Below, one piece after another: positions 31,498 through 46,600 of a stretch of 64,000 nucleotides of DNA; position 1 is the first letter of the stretch; every line of letters starts with the position of its first letter. The stretch is from Juglans regia (lineage: Eukaryota > Streptophyta > Magnoliopsida > Fagales > Juglandaceae), in the NCBI RefSeq assembly GCF_001411555.2, contig NC_049905.1, positions 5,146,001-5,210,000 on the forward strand. The letters run 5' to 3'. Made by a program: the position numbers and the translations under genes. The notes beneath the pieces were generated by a model. That model was not told where the DNA came from. It saw nothing but the letters and a program-made list of their open reading frames with translations, and ran no database searches.

Positions 31498-34400
31498 ATG
31501 TTGAACAGCACCCTATTTTTCTCCGCTTCCTCACACACATCTCCACCCATCGCCAACCTAACTATCCCCCCTTTTTTCTCCATTACTCCCTACGCTTTCG
31601 TCAACCACCAGCAGCAGTATCTACTAAAACAACCCAAGAAAAGGAGGCAGTCGTTGGCCTTGTTTGCTGCAAGCTATGAAGTGGGTGGGGGCTATCCAGA
31701 TGACTTCGTAGACGTTCGAGATAAGGGTTCAAGAAACGGAGGACAAGGGAACCAAAAACTCGATAATTCCCAGTATGAAGCCCTCCTCGAAGGAGGGGAA
31801 CAAGTCACATCTGTTCTCCAAGAAATGATCACCATTGTAAGTTTTTCCCCTCCCATCTTCTTTTAGTTTTCCTCTTTGATTGCTGAGAAAATGAGGGGAG
31901 ATTATGGGATTTTCACAATATACTTAACCGAGTTGACACACTCAGAAGTTAAGAGTCGAGCCCCGTGCATAATATTAACAGGCTATATTTGTGGTTTTTC
32001 CTAGTTTATAGAGCTGGTGCTTAAGAATATCTTGGCAATGAGCCAAGCTTGCTGCTTAGTTTGCCTGCGTGCTGTTTAAGTGTAGGACCGAACAGTTGGC
32101 CTTTTACCTGCTTTTTCTACGCGTGACATGGTTGGGTTCAATGATTGGGTATTTTGTGCTGATCTCCATAGTAAATTGCTGTAATTCTATGGTTACTTGC
32201 TATTTATATAGGCTGGTGGGAATATGGTGTTGAGTGTATGATATTTCTCTTCTTGTTCATGAACAATAACCAAGTTGAGCAATTTTGCATTCTTTTATAT
32301 GTCCCATATGGGCTTTTTTCTATTTGATGCTTAATAAAATTTTGTTTATTGATAAAAAAATATCCAAGTTGAGCAATTTTATATGAGTTTGTATTATTTA
32401 ATAATCGATTCTAATTTTGTGGTTATGAAAAATGTCCTATTTAATAATGGTATTGAGCGAAGTCGAGTTAACCTAATCAAATTTAAGTTTTCTGTCGAGT
32501 AGCCTTGTTCATTTATACCCCAATCCATTCTATCTGTGCTTAATCACTTCCAAGGAATGCACCTTTCAGTTTTCAATCTTTGAATGCATTGTCAATATTA
32601 CATTTTTTTTTATCCTCTCATGTCTATTGTCAAGATCTTGACTCAGCTGGTGCTTATCTTTACTATCATATATTGTGGATACAGTTGGAGGATATGAACA
32701 TGGATGAAGCATCTGAGGAGGTAGCTGTGGAGTTGGCTGCACAAGGAGTTATAGGAAAGAGAGTTGATCAAATGGAATCGGGTTTTATGATGGCCCTAGA
32801 TTACATGATCCAACTTGCTGAAAAGGACCAAGATGATAAGGCACCATTTCAACTTTATATTTTGATTCTGAGCATTGGTGTGGACTATTCTGAGTCATTC
32901 CTGAGTTGTTTTTTTACCAAGTATAACAAGACTTCATTTCAACATTGATGTAGAATGTTTTCAATAAATATTCATGTAGAAAACATCTCTAACTCTCTCT
33001 TTCAACTTGATGCTCATGTTAGTAACCTAGACCATCTTAACCAAGCAACCAACATAATGTGGGAATATCCGGATGATGCAATTGTCATTTTGTCATGCCC
33101 TGTCAATAGCCGAAGTTTCTTGTGGGTCAATGCATAATTAAGCTGGTGTATAATCTTCTTTTGTATTCTTATTATATTGTCTGATGAAAACATTTTTTTA
33201 GCATCATACAAAAGTGAATGGTCAGGTAAATGATCAATACAAATGTGATCTTGTTGCACGTATGTTCTAATAATGGTTGTTTAGAACTGTATCAGGAGCT
33301 GGTTTTACTATTAATCTGTGCAACAGCTTAGAATTAGTATCAGTATCGGTTTATCTTTCATTTAGATGTTGCTGTTGTACGATGGTTTAAAGTTTCTGGC
33401 GACTACAGCTATGAGATTTAGCAAATGTTATTATCCATTCTTCTCTTTGTTTCTGTCCAGCGCAAATCACTGTTGGAGGTGATCAAGGAAACAGTATTAT
33501 CCCATCTTACGAAAAAGTGTCCCCCGCATGTAAGGATGTTCCTTAAGCCATGCCTAGTTCTATTTCTGATCAAAATTTAGTTCCTTTGCTACCATTATTA
33601 GTACTTCAGTTATTCTATCCTTTCCTTTCCTAGGTTCAAGTGATTGGCCTGCTATGCAGAACTCCCAAGAGAGAAAGCAGACATGAACTACTACGCCGAG
33701 TGGCTGGTGGTGGTGGTGTATTTAAAAGTGAGAATGGAACAAAAGTTCATATTCCTGGGGCAAATCTTAATGATATAGCTAACCAGGCTGATGATTTACT
33801 GGAGGTAAATCCTAGAAAGAACCTGCATGCTCTCATCTTCTGGTTCATTATTCAAGCATTTCAACATTTAGGAAAACACACACACCTTAGTCTGTAGCTG
33901 TCAATTTGGTTGTTAACAGAGTGCTAATTTTCGTGGAATTTGTTTCTAGTATGTAGTCTGGCTCTTTTCTTCAACTGTGTGGTTCTCCTGCTTCTCTCTC
34001 TCTTAAAAAAAAAAAAATGGTAGAATCCTTTTGGTAAATGGCTTGTAGCTTGTGCACAAAGAAAATGAACCTAATTCAATGTGATTGGATTTTATAAGTT
34101 CAAGAAACTTGTGAGATTTATACAAATTGTGACCATGTTATAGAATATCCCCATAACCATAGAGTTTGGAGGACACGTCTATATTATACCTCAATTATTT
34201 TCCTTGTAACATGGATTGAAACTTGCGAGCACTGCAGCCACAACAATATCTAGTGTGATCGAACAGCACGGGCTCTTTTTCTTTCCAGAGTTGATGTTTC
34301 CCATGTAAAAAAAATGATCCACCATATCATTCAGAGAATGAGTTTTTGTGCTCTTTTTTCATTCACAGTCAAATTGCATTTGTAATTACTTTTTTCTACC

Positions 34401-36262
34401 TCAGTAATGGGTGATTTCTTATTATGATCTTATTTAATATGATTATAACGATGCATGAAGAACCTTTAGTTTGCAGTTAATTGTTGAAATTTTTTAAATG
34501 TAAGACCTTTATGTCTTCCCTGATTGAATCAGAAGTTGCCTGTATGCACTGATTAAAGTGGCTGCATGAATTGTGGTTGAAGTCTAGTTTTTTTCCCCTT
34601 AACCAAGCATTACTAACCTTGCAGACAATGGAAACTCGGCCTGTTGTTCCAGATAGAAAACTTCTTGCAAGGCTTGTTTTGATTAGAGAGGAAGCTCGGA
34701 ATATGATGGGAGGTGGAATACTGGATGAGAGAAATGACCGCGGTTTAACTACTCTCCCTGAAGCAGAGGTCTGTGCATGTTTTTTCAAGATTTTAAATAT
34801 GGCCGACTCTTCTGTCATTTTGTTCTTTTCATGGAAACATGCTACCCAAGATTTTTAAGTGCAGATTAGCTGAGGTCATGGGTGCAATCCCATAAGGGTA
34901 TGCAAGTTGTATTACTATCAATGAAGATAGGAAAAAAGAACTTTTAATATGTATTGAAATACTGTATGTTATTATTATGATGTCTAATTGATACCTAATT
35001 CTATTATTATAATAAGCATCTGGGCATGATTGAAAATCTTGTCAGCGCAGGTAAACTTCTTAACCAAACTGGTAGCTTTGAAACCTGGGAAAACCGTCCA
35101 GGAGATGATATACAATGTAATGCAAGGAAAAGAAGAAGGTGCGGATAACTCTGACAGTGATGAGGAAAATAGTACAGGTGGAAAGGCTTCAAGTGGAATT
35201 GCAGGAAGGGTAGGTTCTACCATACTATTGATCACTTTGTTGGTGGTGGGGATGTCATACATTTATATATGCCTGTGAACAGTTTTGGTATCATGTTATA
35301 TTGACCCACCCACATGTAATGATTCCCAGAAATCTGTTACGGGAAGGAAGCCACTTCCTGTGCGCCCTGGCATGTTTCTTGAGACCGTCTCCAAGGTAAG
35401 TCACTTCATATTTGCTAGCATGGATTAATATTCACAAGCCCTTAATTCTTTTTCTCATACCCTCTAATTGTATGTTGCATGGGCTTTGAATAACTGAAAT
35501 CAACTACTGTTTAATATATATTCACTGACGTCCAGAATAGCAATTATGCATAGACAACTAGCGATTACTTTTGCCAAGAAAAAAAGTACTGACTACTTTT
35601 AATGTCTGGACTTTCTAGGTCTTAGGGGGCATATACTCTGGAAACGACTCTGGCATCACAGCGCAACATTTAGAATGGGTAATTCCCTTCTTTTCCTAAT
35701 AATCTTTCTTTCATTTTCTCTCGTCCATCCCCACCTAAAATAGCATTACAAGTTGTTGAATTCATAACCAAGATTTGTTTGAATTCATAGCCAAGATGAT
35801 AAATTGCATTCAATTTTATTATCTTGGAAGATTTAGTTTTTGTTTTTTAATTGTTGGGAAATACTTCGCCTGCCATTTGGGACTATAATTTGTCACATCA
35901 CTCCCCACCCATACTTCTGGAGGGTCCAGTGACACTTGCCAAACTTGATCCGATGACATTTTTTTAATACAAACTGTAAAGTCAGCCATTTTCTGCTCAA
36001 ATGATATTGCAACCATTCTATTTTTTATTGGGTTAAGCATAACATTTGTTTGATTGAATCAATAGACAAAGCTAAATTTTATCCATAATACGTCAGTCCT
36101 ACTTCAGTCATGAAACTTCATTATTATGCTTGTTGAATTATTTTCCATATAGAAAGCTCTTTACTTCACCCTTCTTCAAATGACTCATCTTAGTGGTTGC
36201 TTTTATTGCGTGTCCAGGTTCATCAGAAGACACTCCAAGTTCTTCAGGAAATAGCATTTTAG
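31498..36262 (+). CDS. PAC: PALE CRESS-like chloroplast protein
   Basis: Nine coding exons, all phase 0: 31498-31836, 32685-32840, 33461-33529, 33634-33804, 34625-34768, 35051-35209, 35330-35395, 35619-35678, 36218-36262, giving 402 residues. The first 60 residues are Ser/Pro-rich, transit-peptide-like. The conserved part starts near YEALLEGGEQVTSVLQEM and includes EASEEVAVELAAQGVIGKR, CPPHVQVIGLLCRTPKRESR, LNDIANQADDLLETMETRP, IREEARNMMGGGILDERNDR and a final HQKTLQVLQEIAF. I match this to PALE CRESS, a plastid protein needed for 23S rRNA/50S ribosome function and chloroplast development. I recall the Arabidopsis protein as shorter, so the N-terminus deserves care. All introns are GT-AG except intron 2, which appears to be GC-AG. 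No catalytic domain is visible; the protein looks mostly helical. Confidence 0.75.
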
Positions 36263-39157
36263 CTGTTTTCTATGAGCTGCCAATTCCCTCATTGAATTGC
36301 GAATCCAGTTTTGATTACCACACACCATCAGATGACAGAGAAGCACGGCGGGTCTTGTTAATAGACGGAAGTCAGAAGTCCAAATTATAGAACTCGGGGG
36401 AACTTCTCAGGAAGAATGCTGCAAAAGTTACTTACATACACAAAATGTAGAAGGAAGCATTGTTCCATCTATTCCACCGTGATTTGTGTATGAAAAGTTA
36501 AAAGAGAAAAAAAAAAGGGGGGGCATCCATGTGTAATGTTTGTCATAATTGAATTATTACTTAAACCTCTAATGATAGAACGAATCAAGTCCTTGTATAC
36601 CTTACAGCAATACTTTTTCTTATGTTCAGAATCAGCTAGCAATGATGAAGATTCACAATACAATTAAGAATAGCGGGATGCCATGTGTGGAAAGGGCCCA
36701 GTTTAGAAGTCATGTTGATACTGGCATCAGCGCAAACGTCAGTGGACCTTGGTAATGATTTTGGGTGTTTGTTAGTAGTAGAAGCAAACCAAGCAAAGGA
36801 TGGCTGTAGATTGTAGATTCCCCCATTTATCTATTTAGGCTTTTTCCCCACGTCCCCCCCTCTACATTGCCTTTTTCCCTCAGCCTTTTGTGTAAAGCAT
36901 GTTCTGAGTGTAATATGAACTTCCACCGACCAGGATTTGGTACCACGCCTTCTCTATTTGATTGGCCTACCTTTGTGTCCTGCAATGCTTCCCCTGTGTC
37001 TCTTGGGTCTTCTGCCCTCCATGAAATGACCATTTTTAGTGGGAAAAAAGAAAAAAAGGAAAATCCCAAATGATAAAGGTTGAGTTTGCTCACACGAGCC
37101 GTCTTTTCCATCTACTGCCTCACAACTATATGTGATATGGAAATAAAGGAGTTTCATGTCTAAGGGTGCCCCCCCTCCAGCCCCCAACTAAAATAGATAA
37201 GAGAGAGTTTCGCTACAAAACAACAAAATGGGATGAAATTACGTGTGAAAATCTTCCTTTTTCTTCTCTCCTTTCCCTTACCATATAAAGTTCAGTGCTT
37301 TATTTTCCTTTTTGCCTCCTTTTTTACCTTTGCACTATTCAAATTCTTTAATGGTGATGGTGAGAACTCTTTGACTCATTAAACTTGATCCAAAACTATG
37401 ACAATGAATGCCTTATGGTCTCTGGCCATTGTTTATTATCTATCATTAGCATTAACAATAGAAACGACTCTCTTTGAGTAACTCAAAGAAGGTTGTGAGT
37501 ATCACTTTGACAATTGAAAATTGAAACATATTATGAAGATTTTTTTTTTTTTTTTAAAATCTTTGTCCCGTCCCCATTGTAGAATCTTAGGGTCTTCATG
37601 TGATACATATCATGTTAGAATTACCTTCCAAGGGCATACAAACAAATAGAATGATCAAAACATTTGACCTAGTTTGCTCTCACCTGTCCCCACCCTTGAG
37701 TTTCTCCCTCTCCCTCCTTTAAAAAAATTCTAAGATCTTCAACATTTCTTCACCCATATACCATTGTAATATATTTCTTCATATGCATTTTTGTGCAAAC
37801 TTGATTTTCTTTTTTCTTAACAAATCATCATCAATTCCTCCCCGGTTTCGTTTCTAGCACCTCATTGGCAACCCAAGGAAGGTAGGCAGTCTTTCTAGTC
37901 GCCTTTCATCTTTCTAGTCGCCTTTCGTTATTCTTGTAACTCTTATTTTTTCATTCTAACACTTTTATCTCATTTTTTAAGATAAATTGTTCTATCTATT
38001 TTTTAAGGTCATGCCCTACCTAGACAAGTCCACCACGTCCAACTCCATGGCAACGCGGTTTTTACACACATCAAGCCAAGCGTGTGAGGGTTGTGTACCA
38101 ATGATGGTGCATGACCCTCACATGTCACCCCTATTGATGTCGTTTCAAACATTGATATTTTCATCTTTATTTGATCTTACTTGTAGGGTAAAAGAACAAT
38201 CAAGATACTCCAATAATTTATGATTGTAACTTCTAGCTTTGCATCAATCAATCTTTGCTTAGGGATAAATTGATTGTACATATAATCTAGAAATGGTCAA
38301 GACTTTATAAGTAACTCACCTCACTAATATAATTGGATATTAATGCATACTTATCTGTTTTTATTAATCTGAAACGTGACATGCCTCACTGTAATTTCCT
38401 TTTTGCTTTATAATCCATTTATCCTCCTTGATTGAACGTTGGGCTATATAATTGAATGTCACCAACTTTAAAGGCTTAAAAATCTTTGTTAATACTGTTC
38501 GTGGTTCAAGTCGGTAGTTTTAAAATTGTGACACGTCAAAACACGACCGTTGGTCTCATCAGCTCTACTTTTTAAAAAGCATTCATGCTTTCTGTCCCGT
38601 GGGCCTCTGCAAGTTGGAAGATGGCCAAATCATTTTTCCTTTTCTCTTGCAATGACTCAACTGCCCTTTCAAAAATTATTATCATTATTTTTCTTTTAAA
38701 AATCATGTCAATGCTTTTTTGTAATTATCTCGTGAACAAATATAACAAAAAGTAAAATATTATTTATTACATATAAAGGTAATAACTAAATTATTTGTAA
38801 CACTTTCATATTTTTTTCATAAAAAATCTAATTTTTTATTTAAATTAATTTATTTAAAATTTAAATCTTACAAATCAAATCTTATCATTTAAATTACGTG
38901 AATACTATATAAATAATATGTGATTAATATCATAAAATCATATTACTATTTTTATTCACTAGCAAGAGACAAAATGACCTCTACTAGAATATTCTATCAT
39001 TCCCCACACGAATTGAAAACTACCTCTTCCAGAGGTTTCACTTTAATTCTAGCTTCTGAAAAATTCTACTTCATATTACACCATAAACTAACATATCATT
39101 CTATTTAAATACATAATATTTAAACATGTTTGTGTGTATTTAAATATGAAAAATTTT

Positions 39158-39320
39158 AGAGATAAATCTCACACCCTGTACACCTACTTAAAAATATATT
39201 ATTTTACTTTTTTAACCACATAATGAAAATAATTTTAGACATGTTTGTAAGTAAAATAAGATAAAAATATAAAATGACATGTTTTTAATTGTATGTGCAG
39301 GATGTGAGGTTTATGGGTAG
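39158..39320. mobile_element. Short MITE with about 20-bp inverted ends
   Basis: Left ATAAATCTCACACCCTGTACA and right TGTGCAGGATGTGAGGTTTAT are inverted copies with about three mismatches. The centre is AT-rich and non-coding. Confidence 0.65.
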
Positions 39321-39616
39321 CACTGTTATTTAAATATATAGAAAGATAAAAATGAGAAATTATATATTGGTGTGTGGTGTGGAGATAATAAGTAATATTT
39401 CTCTTTTTCGTCTCGGCTATGATAAATGAGTAATGCTAGAGAGAAGCCACAATAGCAATGCACACTTTGCACTCATTGTGTGACTGCTTTTAGTTGATTG
39501 TTCCTAACACTCACTTGAGGATATGTGTGGTCTAGATGATGCCACATCATGTGTACAAAATAGATGCTCCTAATAGTGACTTCTATCTATATTTATTCAT
39601 AGAAATGAGTATAAGG

Positions 39617-39804
39617 AGTTTTACTACTCATCATCTCAACACATCACACATCACGCATCATATTTTTTTTATATTTATTTTGGTTTTATTCTTCTTAAAC
39701 TTATTAAATTCTTCTACTTATCATCAATATATCACACATTTAGTAAGAGAAAAAAATTAAAAAAAATATATTGTGTAGTTTGTGGAGATGATGAATAAAA
39801 ATTT
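39617..39804. mobile_element. Short palindromic MITE
   Basis: Left TTTACTACTCATCATCTCAA pairs with right GGAGATGATGAATAAAAATT (inverted, imperfect), with a T-rich centre and no coding potential. Confidence 0.55.
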
Positions 39805-40640
39805 TCAAATAGAAGACCATTACTGATGATAATGCCCATCAACAATCACTATACTCTTCTATGATTTTAATGATGACTTAGTTACAATAAGACCATTTTT
39901 ATTACGTCTTAATCATATTATTAATTATTTAACTAAGAATTAAGATCATCTCAACTTTACAATAAATGTTTTAATATTTATTGAATGGCCGCAAAATTGA
40001 AATAAACCCAAAGTAAGTACCCAACAGCTTTAGAAGTTCAAAAATCTTAAAGAGACGTAGTAGATACGACCGTTAACAACCAAAGAGACGTTGAGTATTT
40101 ATTCCTCTACAAATAATAAAGAAACATAATATATTTTATAATATATATTGTAAAATAAAAATATTTTGATAAAATGATGTTAATTTTATAAGATAGTTTA
40201 CAAAAATAGTTTTTTTTAAAAAAAATATTATTATATAAAATATTATGAGAAGTGAAACGTATTTATCATTTTTCAGTGATAAAACTATTACAAATAAATT
40301 ATTACCGTTGGAGTAAAGGTCAAATTGGTTAATGCGCATCACAAATCGACAGGGTGGGCCCCGTCCCAAGTGTTTAAACCTTAAAGGCTACTGGATAGAG
40401 AGATTTGGAGGAGAGAGAGAGAAAAGGAAGGACACAGGGGCCATTATTTGAATTCTCTCTCTCTCTCTCAACTCTGACAGCTCTACCCCGTCCCAAGTGT
40501 CTGTTTCTTCTCTCCCAAATTACTCACCCAAGGGCCAACTACTCAGAGAAGAGAGAGAGAGAGTAGAAGGAAGCACATCCTTCTCTTGATTCAATCTGCA
40601 TTCTTTAACTTAGCTTCGTTCGATCAGAGTCAAGTTTTCG

Positions 40641-43600
40641 ATGTCAGGATACTTTGGCGTTCTTGTTTCAGATCCATGGCTGCAGAATCAGTTCACTCAA
40701 GTCGAGCTCCGCAGCCTAAAGACCCACGTAAGTTCTTTATTAATTAAGCTCTGGGATTCCTGGATCGATATTTATCACGTGTTTTCGTTTCCTTTTTGTT
40801 TATGCGTTTGTTCGTTAACGGACGGTGGTGGATGATCGATCGATGCGGTTTGTGCAGTTCATGAGCATGAAGCGGGAGGGCGGAGGGAGGCTGACGGTCG
40901 GGGAGTTGGCGTCCAAGATGTCTCGCTTGAAAGTAGTGGGAGAGAATCTAACTGAGGAAGAGAGAGCTTCTTTTATCCAAGATTTGTATCGCAATGTGGA
41001 CGAAGACGTGGATTTCGAGTCCTTTCTCAGGGTCAGTAACTCCTTCAATAAAAACTTCAAGAAAAGAGAGTAACGATCTCTTACTCACTCACTCTCTCTC
41101 TCTCTCTCTCTCGCCTTCAAGATTTTATTGATCCATTGATAATTTTCTTTTTTGATGTTTGGGTTGTCGATTTCTTCTGCTTAGTTGAATACATCTTATC
41201 AAGTTCAAGAATTCTATGTTTGCTTGTTGACATAACGTAACAGAGAAAGAATTGTGAATCACATCTGCTTTTTCTTTTGCTTTTTTATTTTTTTGCCCTT
41301 TATTTGTTAAAAGTGGTTGCGTTCGAAATCATAATTTTTTCGATTCTTCCTTTCTAGTTGTGGATTGTGAATTGATTGTTTTCTGTTTGGCTGCCAAGCA
41401 AATGTACTTCAAATAGGAATCTAAAATCTTACTTCGACTGTTTCAATTTCTTGCTACTGCTTTCTTTCAGTCTTTAAAGATTCAAAAGAGAATAAAGACG
41501 AAACGAATCAGTCATCGGATTTTTTCCTTCGCTTTATGTTCTTTTTGCAACCAAACAGGGCGGAGTCATTAAAAATGGAAATGCACCTTTCGTTTCATGC
41601 TTATGAGTTTAAAGACGATTTTGGCTATGAAAGAAAATAGCAAAGAATTATCAGTTGCAGAACCATAATTTGTAATGCGAAATTCATGGCAGGTGTATTT
41701 GACACTACAAGCCCCTGCAAGTGCTAGAACCGGAAGTAATGCTAAGAACTCATCCGCGTTCCTCAAGGCTGCCACCACCACATTGCTTCACACTATTAGC
41801 GAATCCGAGAAGGCCTCCTATGTTAAACATATTAATAATTACCTTGAACAAGATGATTTTCTAAAGCGATACCTTCCCATCGATACTTCAACTAACGATC
41901 TCTTCGAGATTGCAAAAGATGGAGTTCTCCTCTGGTTAGTTTAGCTTTTCCTGTTTCTTTATTGACTTTTTACGATTAACCTTCTTGATCTTTCATAGTT
42001 TTAAAAATATGTTTTCTTTGATGCAGTAAGCTAATCAATCTGGCAGTCCCTGGAACCATTGATGAACGAGCCATTAACACCAAGAGAGTTCTCAATCCAT
42101 GGGAAAGGAATGAAAATCATACGCTCTGTCTCAACTCTGCCAAGGCTATTGGATGTACCGTAGTCAATATAGGCACTCAGGACTTTATTGAAGGAAGGGT
42201 ACGTATTTCATGCATTTTGGCTTTCTTGCATACATTTCTAGCTTCTTCCTGTGTACTTGAGTTATTTATTGATTTAATTTTTTTATTTATTTTACTTCTA
42301 AAAAAATGAAAAGTTTACACTATATTTGGGGTTTCTGGTTTTGTGAATATTTCTTGGCCTGCAAGGGGCAGGGTGTAGCTTGCCCATTACTAGAGACACG
42401 AGAATTCAAGCATCTTTTTTATCCTTTGGAATATAACTAGTCATAAACTTGTGTGATGAGCAATAGTAACTAGATATATTAAATGAAACATATTCTATGT
42501 AATTAAACTAGTATATCTTGAGGCATTCTACACAGTTCGCTTGCCATGTTCCGTAATCTGAAAAGACTGGATCTTTCGAACAAATAACTTCTCTGGTGAC
42601 CTGCCACAGTTGTCCTGGATTTCTGGTCTGACAATGTTCCATATATCTGCCGAACGTCTAGAAGCAAAATTAAATCTCTATCTCATATTAATAGAGGGTT
42701 AAAAAGTCTTAATGTTAAACATTTTGATCTCCAAAATTTTCACAAAAATGATAAACCAAAAACCCAACTACAACTTTTCTACAATTGCTTAATTTTGCAT
42801 ATTTAATTCCATGTTTTTCCCCTGCTGGAGAATGGTAGTGCTTTAACATACTAGTATCATAATATCCTCTTTGTTTTGTTTTGTTTTCAGCGGCATCTTA
42901 TGCTTGGATTGATTTCTCAGATCATTAAGGTGAGAGTCTCATTGTTATCCACTTAATTTAATTCTACAAAGATGTAGGATTCCTGATCATGATGGTTAAA
43001 TATGTAAATAATCTATGGGCATAATTTGAACTATGGTTATCTAAGGAATGCCCCATATGATGCTGTGGATCCCTTGAGTTGATAGAAATTGAAGTCATTT
43101 TCACTCATGCTAAGTATTTAAATTGAAGTTTGACTCTTCCTATGATTATATGCTATAATAGATACAATTATTAGCGGATCTCAACTTGAAGAAGACACCA
43201 CAATTGGTGGAGTTGGTAGAAGATAGTAAGGTAAATGCGGTTTTTCAATAGAAGTTGTCTGTTGAACAGTTATTGAACGGGGATTTTCATTAATAAACTT
43301 TAAACCAACAGGAGGTGGAAGAGTTGATGAGTCTATCACCAGAGAAGATCTTACTAAGATGGATGAATTTTCAACTCAAGAAAGCTGGATATAAGAAGAT
43401 AGTCACAAACTTCTCCTCTGATGTAAAGGTAGACGAGAAAAAGTCGAAGCTCCTATTTGTTTTCTTTAATAACTATAGTTATTTTAGTGTTCTGTTGGCC
43501 TTTGTGAAAATATAAATAATATTTCTTGTGAATGGCCTACATGCAGCTCAAATTTGACATGAGCTTTTTTAAGCATTCATAGATAATGATCTACAAATAG

Positions 43601-46600
43601 ATCAGTGATGTCTTGTTAGTTAATCTGTAGTTGAAGATATTCTCAACTTCTATGACTGAAAAAGTAATGAAGTACTGTAAAATTTTGGGACTATTCATTG
43701 ACAGAATTTTTTCTTGGTCAGCTTAATGATATCAATTAATTCAAAGGGTTATTTATGCTCAAACGCGTTCACCTTCTTTCGCAACTGTATAATCTCTTCT
43801 CTTTGTATTTGTGGATCATAGTCTTATTGATGATTAGTTGTTGTGTATACATTTGCACTGAACGGACAATGTTTTAATATGTCTTCTCGTTTGTTGTTTA
43901 GGAGCTGATACAAAAAAAAGAGTTCACCTTGTTTATTTGACACGGCAAGTGGCTGTTGCTGTTACTGTTACTGTCAAATTAAATTTCAAATATTATGCCT
44001 TCACTATCAAATTATAGAAACCAATAACAAGAAACCAACGATATGGCACTGTAGTGCTGCGACAGATTTACAGCTACGGATTTTAATAATGGATATTGTT
44101 ATCTTCTATCTATGCTGGTATTTAAGTGTCCAAGATGCTTGACCTGCAGGATGGAGAAGCTTATGCTCATCTCCTCAACGTTCTTGCGCCAGAGCATAGT
44201 AATCCATCAGCATTGTCTGCAAAGGACCCTTTGGAAAGAGCGAAGTTAGTTCTGGAACACGCAGACAGGATGGGCTGCAAGAGATACTTAACTGCAAAAG
44301 ATATAGTGGAAGGTTCCCCAAATCTGAACCTTGCTTTTGTTGCACATATTTTCCAGCATAGGTGAGAATGGATCCTTTGTCGAGCTGTCACTTTTGGATG
44401 TTCCGGCACTTTGAGCACATTGGGTACCTAGTAATTGCTCCTAGAAATACATATAATATTCAGAAGAAAAAAAACAGAAATACATATGATATGCATGCTA
44501 TCGTTATGTGAATTCACCGAAGTAAAAATATACGAATGTATGGATTATATATTTTAGTTGTTATTATTCTTTTGTTTTATGAGCGGTTATCTTTTTATTT
44601 TATTTTTTTCAGTTTTGTTTTTCAATATGATTTGACGATTATAAATTTTCTTCTTCTGGCCTTTTCTCGTAGAATTGAGAGATGTAAAACTAATCATAAT
44701 TTTTTCCCTGTAGGAATGGGCTTTCAACCAAAACAAAACAGATATCTTTCCTTGAAACTTTGCCAGACGACACCCAAGTAACTAGAGAAGAGAGAGCATT
44801 TCGCCTTTGGATGAATAGTCTTGGAAACTCAACATATATCAACAATGTTTTTGAAGATCTTAGAGACGGGTGAGTTTATTTCACAATTTTTCTATTATGA
44901 TCATAAATTCTTATAGTCATTCTTTATCTGAACTTCTGAACGCAAATAAGCTAAATTTATTCATTCGTTTCATTCTCCCAACCTTCTATCTTAATGTGAT
45001 CACATAAACTCCCCCAATCAAGTATTGCAAGAGTTTTGAAGTCCCAATATCATGTCAAAATAGTGAAAACATTAGTTGCAAGACTTTCATTTTTATCTCA
45101 TCCTGAGTTGAAGTTAACTGGACCTTGCAGGTGGTTACTCCTAGAGACCCTTGAGAAGGTGTCTCCAGGGATTGTCAATTGGAAAATTGCAAATAAGCCT
45201 CCAATTAAGATGCCGTTTAGAAAAGTAGAGAACTGTAACCAAGTGGTGAAAATTGGCAAACAACTGAAGTTTTCCTTGGTTAATATCGCTGGAAATGATA
45301 TTGTGCAGGGAAGTAAAAAATTGATTTTAGGTATGCTCTCTCTATTACATTCTATCTAAGGATGAAAACTAGTTTTCATCCATAGACTATATGAGCTCGC
45401 ATCTAAGATTTGGAGTATTTTTATTAGATCTCACAAGTAATAAAATTCTGCCTGAATCTAACTTTTGAATGCTCTTCAGCTTATTTGTGGCAATTGATGC
45501 GATACAGCATCCTCCAACTTCTAAAAAACCTGAGATTTCACTCCCACGGGAAGGAAATCACAGATGCTGATATTTTAGAATGGGCCAATACCAAAGTGAG
45601 CAACTCGAGGAGCCAAAGTCGCATGGACAGTTTTAAGGTAACCATTTCTGCAGTGCCTTTTTCTTTACTGCATGTTTGCTATCAAGAGCTAAATTTTTCT
45701 TGTTGATTACTGATAAGTTCAAGGTCAAAAACCCTAATGAACAATTAAACAACATTAAACAACATAAGTTCTGATTTCTCCGAAGCTTCTGCATATATGG
45801 AAATATAAGTGTAAAACTTCCTGGTTATATGAGACTTGAAGATACTATTAGCCTCCTGTGGATTATGCGGAATATTGTGAGTGACTAAAGTAAAATTCAA
45901 ACCACAAACATTCCTTAAATTTGTTTGTGGCTCCGGCAAGTGGGGTTTCATGAGATACTCAACATATGGAAGTAGTGTTTAACAACCTTGGAGGAGATAT
46001 AGAATATCCTTTCTTCTTGTATATGGTAAGATAGTGTGGTCATGTTTGAGGTCAAGAAACAGATCCTAGCAACAACAAATTCAAAACCATGCATATTCAT
46101 GAGAGATACTCGTAAATATTGGCTAAATTTGATGTGAGCAAAAATACCTATTCTATCTTATGAAGTATAACTTATCATTTTCAAGGAAGCAATGTTGAAT
46201 TTTATCATCCCTAATGTGACTTTATATGTTTATCATTTAAACAGAAACCACTTAAAGAGTGTCATATCAGCACGTGTAACCTAGGATGATAAAAAATAAC
46301 ATGAAAAATATCATTTTTCTTTTCACAATATTTTTATTGTCAAGGGTTTGCCATCTTGGCTTTTTACTTTGACCATATTCAGAGGAACTTTATATTTTTA
46401 TGATTAAAGTATATTTTTATTATACTTTTCACAATAATTGAAGCTTTCTTCAAGAGTTGTACTTGGTAACATTTGCAATTTTTTTAGTGGTAGAAATCTG
46501 ATCTGTTTATATTATTACAAACTTTTTAGGACAAAAGCTTGTCAAATGGCCTTTTCTTCCTTGAGCTACTTAGCTCTGTGCAACCTAGAGCCGTAAACTG

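Larger units (their letters stand above)
36263..40640. other. Gene-free region between PAC-like and fimbrin genes
   Basis: Starts with the probable PAC-like 3' untranslated region. No further gene is recognised. The frames at 36827-37111, 37987-38223, 38920-39108 and 39536-39760 look random. Two short MITE-like palindromes (39158-39320, 39617-39804) and a local duplication of TCTTTCTAGTCGCCTTT (about 37890-37926) are present. The last 200 bp are GA/CT-rich (for example 40551-40564) and form the probable fimbrin promoter and leader. Confidence 0.5.
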
